Shown: positions 1 to 7,029, counted from the first letter of the stretch. The stretch: DNA of 7,314 nt from Bacteroidota bacterium (GCA_028875955.1 JAGWTX010000120.1:1-7314), one strand, 5' to 3'. Notes: generated by a model from the sequence alone, not told the origin. Numbers and translations are program-made.

Positions 1-426
1 TTGTTTTTCATTAAGGTTGTCTGCAACAAAGGCCCGGAAGGGTTCCATGCTGATATTGATACAGGAGTCGAGTATCCAAAGCGTACCTGCAGCCATCCAG
101 ATCACGGACGCATTCGGCATGACAAATAAGGCAAGTGAGCTGAGGATGGCTCCGATCAGAAAATACGGTCTTCGTCTTCCCAGTCTTGGATGCCAGGTTC
201 GATCACTCAGATAGCCAATGATGGGTTGAACCAAAAGCCCTGTCATGGGAGCAGCCAGCCATAATCCGGGAATCTGTTCAGGTGATGCCCCCAGGTATTC
301 ATAAATGGCACTCATATTACCCATCTGCAAACTCCAGCCAAACTGAATACCGAAAAAACCAAAACACATATTCCAGATCTGCCAGAAACTAAGGCGGGGC
401 TTTTCACCCATGTAGGCTGTTGACAT
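1..426 (-). CDS. SLC45/GPH-like MFS sugar transporter, N-terminal part (runs off left edge)
   Basis: The minus strand is open without a stop from an ATG at 424-426 to the window edge, giving 142 residues of a protein expected to be about 400-500 residues long. After a short polar start, the first membrane segment (about residues 16-36) is rich in Phe, Trp and Gly. A second hydrophobic stretch (about 54-70) leads into the MFS loop-2/3 motif GYLSDRTWHPRLGRRRPYF (71-89), whose R-x-G-R-R-R-P core is characteristic of the SLC45/sucrose-transporter branch. A third segment follows (about 90-104), then DSCINISMEPFRAFVADNL (120-138), matching the conserved N-x(4)-P-x-R-A-x-V-A-D stretch of that branch. 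The family is known for proton-coupled uptake of sucrose, maltose and related glucosides across the inner membrane. The substrate here is inferred to be an alpha-glucoside because of the adjacent glycogen genes. An in-frame Met at residue 6 is an alternative start. It lies downstream of the glgA-glgC operon, separated from it by a terminator, and so probably has its own promoter. Confidence 0.85.
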   Translation of the reverse strand, partial: MSTAYMGEKPRLSFWQIWNMCFGFFGIQFGWSLQMGNMSAIYEYLGASPEQIPGLWLAAPMTGLLVQPIIGYLSDRTWHPRLGRRRPYFLIGAILSSLALFVMPNASVIWMAAGTLWILDSCINISMEPFRAFVADNLNEKQ

Positions 427-449
427 AGCAATCGTTTATGATAACATGT

Positions 450-480
450 AAAATATACACCCATCTAAAATACTATAAAA
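450..480 (-). promoter_or_regulatory. Candidate Bacteroidota-type promoter of the SLC45-like transporter
   Basis: Reading the minus strand toward the transporter start, TTTT (480-477) is followed by exactly 19 bases and then TATATTTT (457-450). This approximates the Bacteroidota sigma-ABfr consensus TTTG-N19-TAnnTTTG, with the last G of each box replaced by T. A transcription start a few bases past 450 would leave a leader of about 15-20 bases before the ATG at 426. The -33 box would lie in the T-run of the preceding glgC terminator. The DNA is AT-rich, so a chance match is possible. Confidence 0.35.
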
Positions 481-503
481 AAACATCCCCTTTGGGATGT
501 TTT
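477..503 (-). terminator. Rho-independent terminator of the glgA-glgC operon
   Basis: CATCCC (484-489) pairs perfectly with GGGATG (494-499) around a 4-base loop, and flanking A/T pairs (480-483 with 500-503) extend the stem to 10 bp. On the minus strand the hairpin is followed by a run of seven T (complement of 483-477), the normal layout for intrinsic termination of glgC transcripts. The glgC stop codon is 57 bases upstream. T at 500-503 on the plus strand could give weak function in the other direction, but no plus-strand gene ends here. Confidence 0.85.
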
Positions 504-560
504 TAGCATATCAGGTAAGCGCTGAATCCATTTTGCTGGTTGAACATTCCTGGCCAATGT

Positions 561-1844
561 CTATATCACAAACCCATCCGGTAAAATTGCCTGTTTTTTC
601 ACCACCACGATCCCATCCTTAACCGTATACAGTGCGTGATCGGTATTTTCCAGGTGTTTACCGCCATTGATCCGAACATCATTGCCTATGCGGCAATTCT
701 TATCGATCAATGCATCCTTGATATAACATCTTTCACCGATCCCGATCCTGGGCAATCCTTTTTCAGCATTACTGGCCATTTCCTCAATGGTCTCATAATA
801 ATCGTTACCCATGATATAGGAACCCACGATGGTGGTTCCCTTTCCAATCCTGGCACGAATACCAACCACACTCTGTTCGATCCGGCTGGCATGGATGATG
901 GACCCTTCTGCAATGATGGTTTTTTCCAAAGTGGTCCCGCTGATTTTTGCAGGAGGCAGCATCCTCGCACGGCTATACACCGTTTTCTTGTTATCAAATA
1001 AATTGAACGGAGGGATCTCCTGAGTCAGGGCCAGATTGGCTTCATAGAAGGAATAAATGTTCCCGATATCCGTCCAGTAACCATCATACTGGAAGCTGAT
1101 CACCTTGTACTGGGATATGGAATCCGGTATGATCTCCTTACCGAAATCCGTGGCTTTGGGATGCACTTCATTCAGCAGATGATACAAAATCTGTTTACTG
1201 AAAATATAAATACCCATGGATGCCAGATAGTTTTTCCCGTTACGCTGCATTTCTTCTCCGGTATCACTGGTCCATTCGGGTAAAAGTTCCTTCTTGGGTT
1301 TCTCGATGAAAGAGGTGATAAAATTGTTCGCATCTGTTTTCAGGATCCCAAACTCCGGTGCATCCCTGTCGTCTACCGGAATCGTGGCGATGGAAATATC
1401 TGCCCCTTTCTCGATATGGGCAGCTATCATATCTGTAAAATCCATCTGGTATAGCTGGTCACCACTCAAGATGAGTATGTATTCGAACTCCAGGTTTGAT
1501 ATATGCCGCAGTGATTGCCTTACGGCATCCGCTGTACCCTGGAACCAACCGGTATTATCCGGAGTCTGTTCTGCTGCCAGAATATCCACAAAGCCCGTAC
1601 TGAATGCACTGAAGTGGTAGGTGTTTTTGATGTGTTTGTTGAGTGAAGCCGAGTTAAACTGGGTCAGAACAAACATCCGGTTGATATTGCTGTTGATACA
1701 GTTGCTGATGGGTATGTCAACCAAACGGTATTTTCCGGCAATAGGTACGGCTGGTTTTGACCGACTGGATGTCAAGGGGTATAACCGGCTTCCGGCACCA
1801 CCTCCGAGTATGACGGCAACAACTGATTTTGATAAACTCTTCAT
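561..1844 (-). CDS. glgC: Glucose-1-phosphate adenylyltransferase (ADP-glucose pyrophosphorylase)
   Basis: This enzyme makes ADP-glucose from ATP and glucose-1-phosphate, the committed step of bacterial glycogen synthesis in the cytoplasm. The 427-residue length is normal. The N-terminal nucleotidyltransferase domain shows LGGGAGSRLYPLT (13-25), SKPAVPIAGKYRLVDIPISN (29-48), WFQGTADAVRQ (100-110), EFGILK (164-169), FIEKPK (179-184, Lys182 matching the glucose-1-phosphate-binding lysine), YLASMGIYIF (206-215) and GYWTDIG (255-261). A left-handed beta-helix domain follows from about residue 295. Arg20 and Lys30 match the pair needed for catalysis in plant small subunits. The catalytic-Asp motif reads LSGDQLYQMDF (126-136, Asp129), with Gln where plant and E. 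coli enzymes have His. The C-terminus keeps IDKN (380-383) and GIVVVKK (411-417), like plant and cyanobacterial enzymes. The start is fixed by the typical N-terminus. There is no clear Shine-Dalgarno sequence. It is the second gene of the operon, 47 bp after glgA. Confidence 0.96.
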   Translation of the reverse strand: MKSLSKSVVAVILGGGAGSRLYPLTSSRSKPAVPIAGKYRLVDIPISNCINSNINRMFVLTQFNSASLNKHIKNTYHFSAFSTGFVDILAAEQTPDNTGWFQGTADAVRQSLRHISNLEFEYILILSGDQLYQMDFTDMIAAHIEKGADISIATIPVDDRDAPEFGILKTDANNFITSFIEKPKKELLPEWTSDTGEEMQRNGKNYLASMGIYIFSKQILYHLLNEVHPKATDFGKEIIPDSISQYKVISFQYDGYWTDIGNIYSFYEANLALTQEIPPFNLFDNKKTVYSRARMLPPAKISGTTLEKTIIAEGSIIHASRIEQSVVGIRARIGKGTTIVGSYIMGNDYYETIEEMASNAEKGLPRIGIGERCYIKDALIDKNCRIGNDVRINGGKHLENTDHALYTVKDGIVVVKKQAILPDGFVI

Positions 1845-1891
1845 ATTGGCAATTTAAGATTTTTAAATCTACTACATAATCCGGTACAGGT

Positions 1892-3307
1892 TTACCTGAC
1901 GGATTCGTATACCGCCGTGTACTGATCTACGGTACTTTCCCAGCTATGGTCAATCTGCATCATGTGCTTTCGCATCTTCTCCATATGTTCTGAATCCTTG
2001 TAAACCGAGATGGCCCGACCGATGGAATATTCCACATCAGATACAGATGCATGATTAAACCGGACCCCAAAACCATCCGGATCACCCATATCAACTACGG
2101 TGTCCTGTAATCCCCCTGTGCTTCTCACAATGGGTACCGTACCATACCGCATGGCATACATCTGGTTCAGGCCGCAGGGTTCCACCCTGCTGGGCATCAA
2201 TAAAAAATCAGCACCTGCATACATTTTATGGCTTAGGGTTTCATCATACCCGATCACGGTGTTAAAACTGCCCTTGTAAGGTTCAGTCATTTGTTGAAAT
2301 GCCCATTCAACCTGCGTTTCACCACTTCCCAATACCAAAAAACAGGCCTGGTCCGGCATATGATACAACGCGGATTTGATGGCATCGGGTAAAATATCGG
2401 CCGCTTTCTCTCCAACCAGCCTGCCTATGAATACAAACAGCGGTTTTTCGGGGTCGAGACCGAACTGACTGCAGAGCAAGGCCTTGTTTTTTTGTTTCCC
2501 CCTGGTAACTGTTTTAACCGAAAAATGACTTTCGAGGTATTTATCGGTAGCCGGATCCCAGACATCATTATCGATCCCATTCAGGATACCCAGGCACTTA
2601 CCCTTTTCATATTCAAACAATTTTTCCAGTCCGTTTGAATTGACACGCAATTCATTCAGATAACTCCAACTAACGGTTGTTATTTTTGCCGCACATTTCA
2701 CAGCCGATGCGAGCGGGTTCATGCTATCCGCCCAATCCAGCATCCCTCTTTTCCAAAGATCCCAGCGAGGGATATAACGGCTTTTGTCCCATCCCATCCA
2801 TCCCTGGTATTGTGCATTGTGTATGGTAAAAATCGAGGGAACGTTACGCAAGCGGGCAAAATCATAACAGTACTGCATCATAAAGGGTATGAACCCGGTA
2901 TGGTGGTCATGGCAATGCACGATGTCTGGCTGATGCTCCCAACTGCTCATCCAGCTGACAACCGCTATCTGAAAGGCTGTAAACCGCTCGGGGTCATCAT
3001 CATACCCATATATCTTTTGTCTGTCCAGCAACCCATTGATATCCACCAGAAAGAGGTCAAAACCCAGTTTATTGGTGGGTTCTTTGATGATGGTGAAGTC
3101 AAAAAACCAGTTACCCAGATTGGCAGAACCTTTGAAATCAACGGTCCACTCATTGTCATAGAGAAATTTGGTACGGTACATCGGCATGACCACTTTGGCT
3201 ATATGGCCTGCCTTACATTGGTATTTGGGCAGGGCCCCCACCACATCACCCAATCCACCGGCTTTGGCAACGGGATAGCATTCCGCACTTACATGAATAA
3301 TCTCCAT
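1892..3307 (-). CDS. glgA: Glycogen synthase, ADP-glucose type (GT5)
   Basis: This enzyme transfers glucose from ADP-glucose to the non-reducing end of a growing alpha-1,4-glucan. It has 471 residues, close to the usual 475-480. The starch-synthase N-terminal domain begins at once with EIIHVSAECYPVAKAGG and contains the ADP-glucose motif KAGGLGDVVGALP (15-27), DIVHCHDHHTGFIP (128-141), TIHNAQYQG (161-169), KITTVSWSYLNEL (208-220) and GILNGIDNDVWDP (240-252). The C-terminal Rossmann half has FIGRLVGEK (293-301, Arg296 and Lys301 matching the phosphate-contacting pair of E. coli GlgA), PSRVEPCGLNQ (372-382, catalytic Glu376) and a STGGLQDTV stretch (396-404). All key residues seem present, so it should be active. 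It lacks the N-terminal extension of plant starch synthases. The start is the only sensible one because family homology begins at residue 2. It is the first gene of the glgA-glgC operon, and its promoter must lie in the AT-rich gap upstream of 3307. No branching enzyme is in the window. Confidence 0.96.
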   Translation of the reverse strand: MEIIHVSAECYPVAKAGGLGDVVGALPKYQCKAGHIAKVVMPMYRTKFLYDNEWTVDFKGSANLGNWFFDFTIIKEPTNKLGFDLFLVDINGLLDRQKIYGYDDDPERFTAFQIAVVSWMSSWEHQPDIVHCHDHHTGFIPFMMQYCYDFARLRNVPSIFTIHNAQYQGWMGWDKSRYIPRWDLWKRGMLDWADSMNPLASAVKCAAKITTVSWSYLNELRVNSNGLEKLFEYEKGKCLGILNGIDNDVWDPATDKYLESHFSVKTVTRGKQKNKALLCSQFGLDPEKPLFVFIGRLVGEKAADILPDAIKSALYHMPDQACFLVLGSGETQVEWAFQQMTEPYKGSFNTVIGYDETLSHKMYAGADFLLMPSRVEPCGLNQMYAMRYGTVPIVRSTGGLQDTVVDMGDPDGFGVRFNHASVSDVEYSIGRAISVYKDSEHMEKMRKHMMQIDHSWESTVDQYTAVYESVR

Positions 3308-3447
3308 GAGAGAAATATAGTTATTTTTATTAGCAGTTCTAATTATTACATGAATTTAATAAATAAGTGCTTAAAGATTAAAATTTTAAAAAATCTAAAA
3401 TGTGCTTACTTTACCTTTAACTATTATTAACCATCTAACGATTATTT
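3308..3447. promoter_or_regulatory. Divergent promoter region between glgA and the FHS transporter
   Basis: This 140-bp gap is very AT-rich and separates two start codons facing away from each other, so it should hold promoters for both the glycogen operon (minus) and the hexose uptake pair (plus). On the plus strand TACCTTTA (3412-3419) resembles the Bacteroidota -7 element TAnnTTTG and sits about 30 bases before the ATG at 3448. I find no convincing -33 box at the right distance. For glgA no good match is evident except TATATTTC (3319-3312), which is too close to the start codon. A direct repeat GTGCTTA (3367-3373 and 3402-3408) and an interrupted inverted repeat AGATT/AATCT (3375-3379, 3392-3396) are possible regulator contacts. 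No small gene is evident here. Confidence 0.45.
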
Positions 3448-4896
3448 ATGAATCAAAAAACCAACTGGTCCCAGTTTGGCACATTGATCTCCGTATTTTT
3501 CTTTTGGGGATTTGTCGCGGCTTCCAATGATATCCTGATCCCGGTTTTCAAAAAAGCCTTTGATTTATCACAGGCGCAGAGTCAGTTGGTTTCTTTTGCC
3601 TTTTATGTAGCCTATACGGTGGGCTCCATCATCTATTTCCTGATCTCAAAGTTTATGGGTGGAGACGTACTCAACCGGATCGGCTACAAAAACGGGATTG
3701 CATTGGGGCTGATCATTTCTGCAATCGGCACATTACTGTTTTATCCCGCAGCAAATGATCGTTCCTTCACTTTAATGATAACGGGTCTTTTTGTAGTGGG
3801 TCTGGGTTTTTCCCTGCAACAGATTGCAGCAAACCCCCTGGCTATCGTTATCGGTGACCCGAAAACAGGTTCTCAGCGTCTGAATATGGCAGGAGGCATC
3901 AATAATTTTGGCACCACTATCGGACCCTTGCTGGTGAGTTTTGCCATTTTTGGTACGGTTACCACCGGAGTACAGGAGGCAAGCATTGAAAGTGTGAAAA
4001 CGCCTTACCTGGTGCTGGGTGTGGCTTTCATACTGGTTGCCCTGTTTTTTAAATTCTCCAGTATCCCCAATAAAATTGACCTGGATGCCGTTGCGGAAAG
4101 TGAAGCCGAAAGTGATTCAAAAGTCTTGCATAAATCCTCGGTGTTTCAATACCCCCAGCTGGTATTGGGCATGATCGGCATTTTTGTATATGTAGGCGTA
4201 GAAGTCGCCACTGCCAGTAATCTGCCGGAATACATGAAACAACACCTGAATCTGCCCACCAACCAGGTGGCCCCCTATATATCCTTATACTGGGCCAGTC
4301 TGATGATGGGTAGGTGGACAGGGGCTGTTGGTGCCTTTGATGTGAGTATGGGTGCCAAGAAAATCCTGAATTTCCTGATGCCTTACCTGGCTTTTGGGGT
4401 ATTCCTGACGGTGAATGCCATTGCACAACACGATATCAGTTCATTCTATGTGTATGGATTTGTCATCATCGCCATGATTGTAGGTGATATCATGAGTAAG
4501 GGCAGTCCGGCCCGCATGCTTCTGATCTTTTCCACCCTGGGTATTACCGCACTGATTATAGGCATGCTGACAACAGGCATGACCAGCGTATTTGCCTTTA
4601 CCAGCGTGGGACTCTTCTGCAGTACCTTATGGCCCTGTATTTTTACATTGGCGATTGCCGGTTTGGGTAAACATACCAACCAGGGAAGCAGCTTATTGAT
4701 CATGATGATCATGGGAGGCGGTATTATCAGTGTGGTCCAGGGACTGGTGGCAGATGACAAGATATTGGGAATCCAGAACAGCTATGTGGTAGGTGTTTGT
4801 TGTTTCCTGTATCTGGCATTTTATGCGATCCGCAGTAAATCCATTCTGAAAGCACAGGGGATTGATTATGATATTAAGACCAGTGGCGGGCATTAA
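3448..4896 (+). CDS. FHS-family sugar:proton symporter (GluP/FucP-like MFS), probable hexose importer
   Basis: A 482-residue inner-membrane protein with about 12 hydrophobic segments, slightly longer than E. coli FucP. Family marks are FFFWGFVAASNDILIPVFKK (17-36, where Asp28 corresponds to FucP Asp46), AANP (127-130), RLNMAGGINNFG (144-155, like FucP RLNLAQTFNSFG), MGRWTG (287-292) and MGGGIISVVQGLVAD (422-436). A polar loop rich in Glu, Ser and Lys (about 200-225) separates the two six-helix halves. The position of FucP Glu135 is Gln125 here, which from memory is usual in glucose/galactose-type members and argues against L-fucose as substrate. The following gene, 40 bp downstream, is a ROK sugar kinase, so glucose or a related unphosphorylated hexose is the likely cargo. 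This is inference, and N-acetylglucosamine or mannose remain possible. The start is supported by the N-terminal motif beginning soon after. There is no Shine-Dalgarno sequence. Confidence 0.9.
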   Translation: MNQKTNWSQFGTLISVFFFWGFVAASNDILIPVFKKAFDLSQAQSQLVSFAFYVAYTVGSIIYFLISKFMGGDVLNRIGYKNGIALGLIISAIGTLLFYPAANDRSFTLMITGLFVVGLGFSLQQIAANPLAIVIGDPKTGSQRLNMAGGINNFGTTIGPLLVSFAIFGTVTTGVQEASIESVKTPYLVLGVAFILVALFFKFSSIPNKIDLDAVAESEAESDSKVLHKSSVFQYPQLVLGMIGIFVYVGVEVATASNLPEYMKQHLNLPTNQVAPYISLYWASLMMGRWTGAVGAFDVSMGAKKILNFLMPYLAFGVFLTVNAIAQHDISSFYVYGFVIIAMIVGDIMSKGSPARMLLIFSTLGITALIIGMLTTGMTSVFAFTSVGLFCSTLWPCIFTLAIAGLGKHTNQGSSLLIMMIMGGGIISVVQGLVADDKILGIQNSYVVGVCCFLYLAFYAIRSKSILKAQGIDYDIKTSGGH

Positions 4897-4936
4897 TCTG
4901 TAACTTTACGCAATTTTCATAAATTCTCTTATCAGC

Positions 4937-5914
4937 ATGAGCAAAGCAACCACCAGTGTAGAACCCCTTGCAATTGGTATTGATATCGGAGGTACCGGGA
5001 CCAAATTCGGAATTGTGGACAGGCTGGGAAATCTTTTGTTTTCCAGCGAGATGTCAACCCGGAATCATACGGAACTCGAAGATTATATTGATGATCTTTA
5101 TAATAATGTAGCCCCTTTGATCGAAAAAGCGGGTGGTGTGGGCAGGATGAAGGGAATTGGTTTAGGCGCCCCCAATGGCAATTATTATTCCGGTACCGTG
5201 GAATATGCCCCCAATCTTCCCTGGAAAGGCATTTTACCGCTGGCCAAATTGGTGGAAAACAAGTTCAGTCTCCCGGTGGTTCTCACCAATGACGCCAATG
5301 CTGCTGCCCTTGGTGAAATGATGTATGGCGCTGCAAAGGGTATGAAGGATTTTATCATGATCACATTGGGAACCGGTGTGGGTAGTGGTATCGTGGCGAA
5401 TGGCAAACTGATCTACGGACATGATGGTTTTGCGGGTGAACTGGGACATACCATTATCATTCCCGACGGAAGGTTGCACGAAGGAACCGGTAAAAAAGGG
5501 TCACTTGAAAGCTATGCTTCGGCAACCGGTGTCAGATATACCGCTCTGGAAATGCTGGCAAAAACCAAAACCCCCAGTCTTCTTCGTAAGATTTCCAAGG
5601 AATCCATGGACTCCAAAAAAGTCTATGATGCAGCGATTGCAGGGGACCCATTGGCTAAAGAAATTTTTGAGTATACCGGAAAAATCCTGGGAATGGCATT
5701 GGCGAATTTTGTCATGTTCTCCAGCCCGGAAGCCATTGTTTTATTTGGCGGTCTGACCAAAGCGGGAGACCTGTTGCTGAAACCCACGAAGGAACACATG
5801 GAAGATAACCTGATTCAGGTTTTTCAAAACAAAGTAAAGATTCTTGTAAGCCATTTGAAAGAATCCGATGCGGCTATTCTTGGTGCCAGTGCATTGGTCT
5901 GGGAACTGAAGTGA
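4937..5914 (+). CDS. ROK-family sugar kinase, probable glucokinase, with degenerate zinc motif
   Basis: A 325-residue cytoplasmic kinase of normal length for single-domain ROK proteins, with no N-terminal helix-turn-helix, so it is an enzyme and not a ROK repressor. The ATP phosphate loop is DIGGTGTKFGIVD (16-28). GIGLGAPNG (73-81) and LTNDANAAALGE (116-127) form the sugar site, with Asp119 as catalytic base. The second phosphate motif is ITLGTGVGSGIV (142-153). GFAGELGH (164-171) keeps the His that normally binds zinc and contacts sugar. The following C-x-C-G-x-x-G-C-x-E signature reads E-G-T-G-K-K-G-S-L-E (182-191), so all three cysteines are gone while Gly185, Gly188 and Glu191 remain. Phosphorylation of glucose to glucose-6-phosphate is the best guess, supported by the transporter 40 bp upstream, which is probably on the same transcript. 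Mannose, fructose or N-acetyl-sugar kinase activity is possible. Transcription ends at the hairpin starting at 5947. Confidence 0.9.
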   Translation: MSKATTSVEPLAIGIDIGGTGTKFGIVDRLGNLLFSSEMSTRNHTELEDYIDDLYNNVAPLIEKAGGVGRMKGIGLGAPNGNYYSGTVEYAPNLPWKGILPLAKLVENKFSLPVVLTNDANAAALGEMMYGAAKGMKDFIMITLGTGVGSGIVANGKLIYGHDGFAGELGHTIIIPDGRLHEGTGKKGSLESYASATGVRYTALEMLAKTKTPSLLRKISKESMDSKKVYDAAIAGDPLAKEIFEYTGKILGMALANFVMFSSPEAIVLFGGLTKAGDLLLKPTKEHMEDNLIQVFQNKVKILVSHLKESDAAILGASALVWELK

Positions 5915-5946
5915 GAATTCACAAATGACTTTACATACCGATTACT

Positions 5947-5990
5947 TCATAAATAAAAAACGTCCCGATCAGGACGTTTTTTATTTATGA
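5947..5990. terminator. Bidirectional terminator between the ROK kinase and lipA
   Basis: A perfect 19-bp inverted repeat (5947-5965 with 5972-5990) surrounds a 6-base loop. Its top is CGTCC/GGACG, and below that lies a six-A/six-T block followed by more A/T pairs. Either strand therefore gives a GC-capped hairpin followed by a T-run, as expected between convergent genes. The kinase stop is 33 bases to the left. The lipA stop codon (5985-5987) and its last sense codon lie inside the right arm. Confidence 0.9.
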
Positions 5991-6923
5991 GTGACTCATC
6001 GCATTCTTTTCATTTTGCCAGGCTTCTTTGCCATAGCCGGGAATAACATGTTTCTCACTATGATAGGATGATCTGACCAATGGCCCGCTCTCCACATAAT
6101 CAAAACCAAGCTCATACCCGATCTCACGGAGTTCTGCAAATTCATCCGGATGGACAAAGCGCTGAACCGGCAGGTGTTTTTTGGTGGGTTGCAGGTATTG
6201 TCCCAATGTCAGAACATCTGTACCCACGTTTACCAGATCCTGCATAGACTGTATAACCTCTTCCCTTGTCTCTCCCAGTCCGAGCATGATGCCGGTTTTG
6301 GTACGCATACCCCCTTTTTTCAACAGACGCAGCACTTCCAGGCTTCTTCTGTATTTTGCCTGGATCCGAACCTGTTTTGTCATTCGCTCTACGGTTTCCA
6401 TATTATGACTCACCACATCGGGTGCGGCAAGGATAATACGCTGGATCTGGTCTTCCTTTCCCTGGAAATCCGGTATCAGCGTTTCCAAAGTAGTATCCGG
6501 GTTCAGCCCTTTGATGGCTTCAATCGTATTATACCAGATTATGGAGCCTCCGTCCTTTAATTCGTCTCTGTCGACACTTGTAACAACGGCATGTTTCACT
6601 TTCATCAGGTGAATCGCTTCCGCAACCCGTTGGGGTTCATCCCAGTCAACCGCTTCCGGACGACCGGTGGCTACGGCACAGAAGCCACAGCTACGGGTGC
6701 AAATATTACCGAGAATCATAAATGTTGCCGTACCGGCACCCCAGCATTCGCCCATATTGGGACAATTGCCGCTTTCACAGATGGTATGTAATTTATGGGT
6801 ATCAACCAGACCCCGCACATGCTTGTAACTCTCGCCAATGGGTAATTTTACCCTCAGCCAATTGGGTTTCTTTAATGGAGAATCGGTCGGATTTATGGTA
6901 GTGATTACAGGTAATTCTTGCAT
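5985..6923 (-). CDS. lipA: Lipoyl synthase (radical SAM)
   Basis: This enzyme inserts two sulfur atoms into octanoyl groups on the lipoyl domains of 2-oxoacid dehydrogenases and the glycine cleavage H protein. It has 312 residues, which is typical. The auxiliary [4Fe-4S] cluster motif C-x4-C-x5-C is Cys49, Cys54 and Cys60, within CESGNCPNMGECW. The radical-SAM motif C-x3-C-x2-C is Cys75, Cys79 and Cys82, within CTRSCGFC. The C-terminal RSSYHS (284-289) supplies the serine that ligates the auxiliary cluster in this family. All diagnostic residues are intact, so it should be functional. The N-terminal segment before residue 20 is the usual variable leader. The stop lies within the shared terminator, so the 3' end of the mRNA is very short. 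It is 106 bp downstream of the partial beta-barrel gene and may or may not be cotranscribed with it. No lipB is in the window. Confidence 0.97.
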   Translation of the reverse strand: MQELPVITTINPTDSPLKKPNWLRVKLPIGESYKHVRGLVDTHKLHTICESGNCPNMGECWGAGTATFMILGNICTRSCGFCAVATGRPEAVDWDEPQRVAEAIHLMKVKHAVVTSVDRDELKDGGSIIWYNTIEAIKGLNPDTTLETLIPDFQGKEDQIQRIILAAPDVVSHNMETVERMTKQVRIQAKYRRSLEVLRLLKKGGMRTKTGIMLGLGETREEVIQSMQDLVNVGTDVLTLGQYLQPTKKHLPVQRFVHPDEFAELREIGYELGFDYVESGPLVRSSYHSEKHVIPGYGKEAWQNEKNAMSHS

Positions 6924-7029
6924 CCCGGGTTCTTTAGATTAACGATTGGGGAATATCCCGTTCAGGTACTGTATCCCTCCAGGAATAAACAGCATACATG
7001 AGGAATGGTTTCCAAAAAGCAAAAATAGG

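Noticed and set aside
17..214. A 65-codon plus-strand ORF opposite the left-edge transporter
   Set aside because: The minus strand here encodes clear SLC45-type motifs continuously, so the plus-strand frame is a shadow.
3312..3319. TATATTTC on the minus strand as a -7 promoter element for glgA
   Set aside because: It matches TAnnTTTG at all but one base but ends only four bases before the glgA ATG, which leaves no room for a leader and transcription start.
2810..3430. A 206-codon plus-strand open frame antisense to the 5' part of glgA
   Set aside because: It lies almost wholly opposite glgA, which has every GT5 motif. Its translation shows no family features, and its end runs into the AT-rich intergenic region. 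It is a shadow of glgA codon use.
461..3438. Octamer CCATCTAA found upstream of both transporter genes (461-468 and 3431-3438)
   Set aside because: The two copies face opposite ways relative to their transporter genes and lie at different places relative to the starts. One shared octamer between two AT-rich gaps of about 135 bp is likely by chance.
6150..6560. A 136-codon plus-strand ORF opposite lipA
   Set aside because: lipA is complete with both iron-sulfur cysteine motifs, and the opposite frame has no recognisable features.
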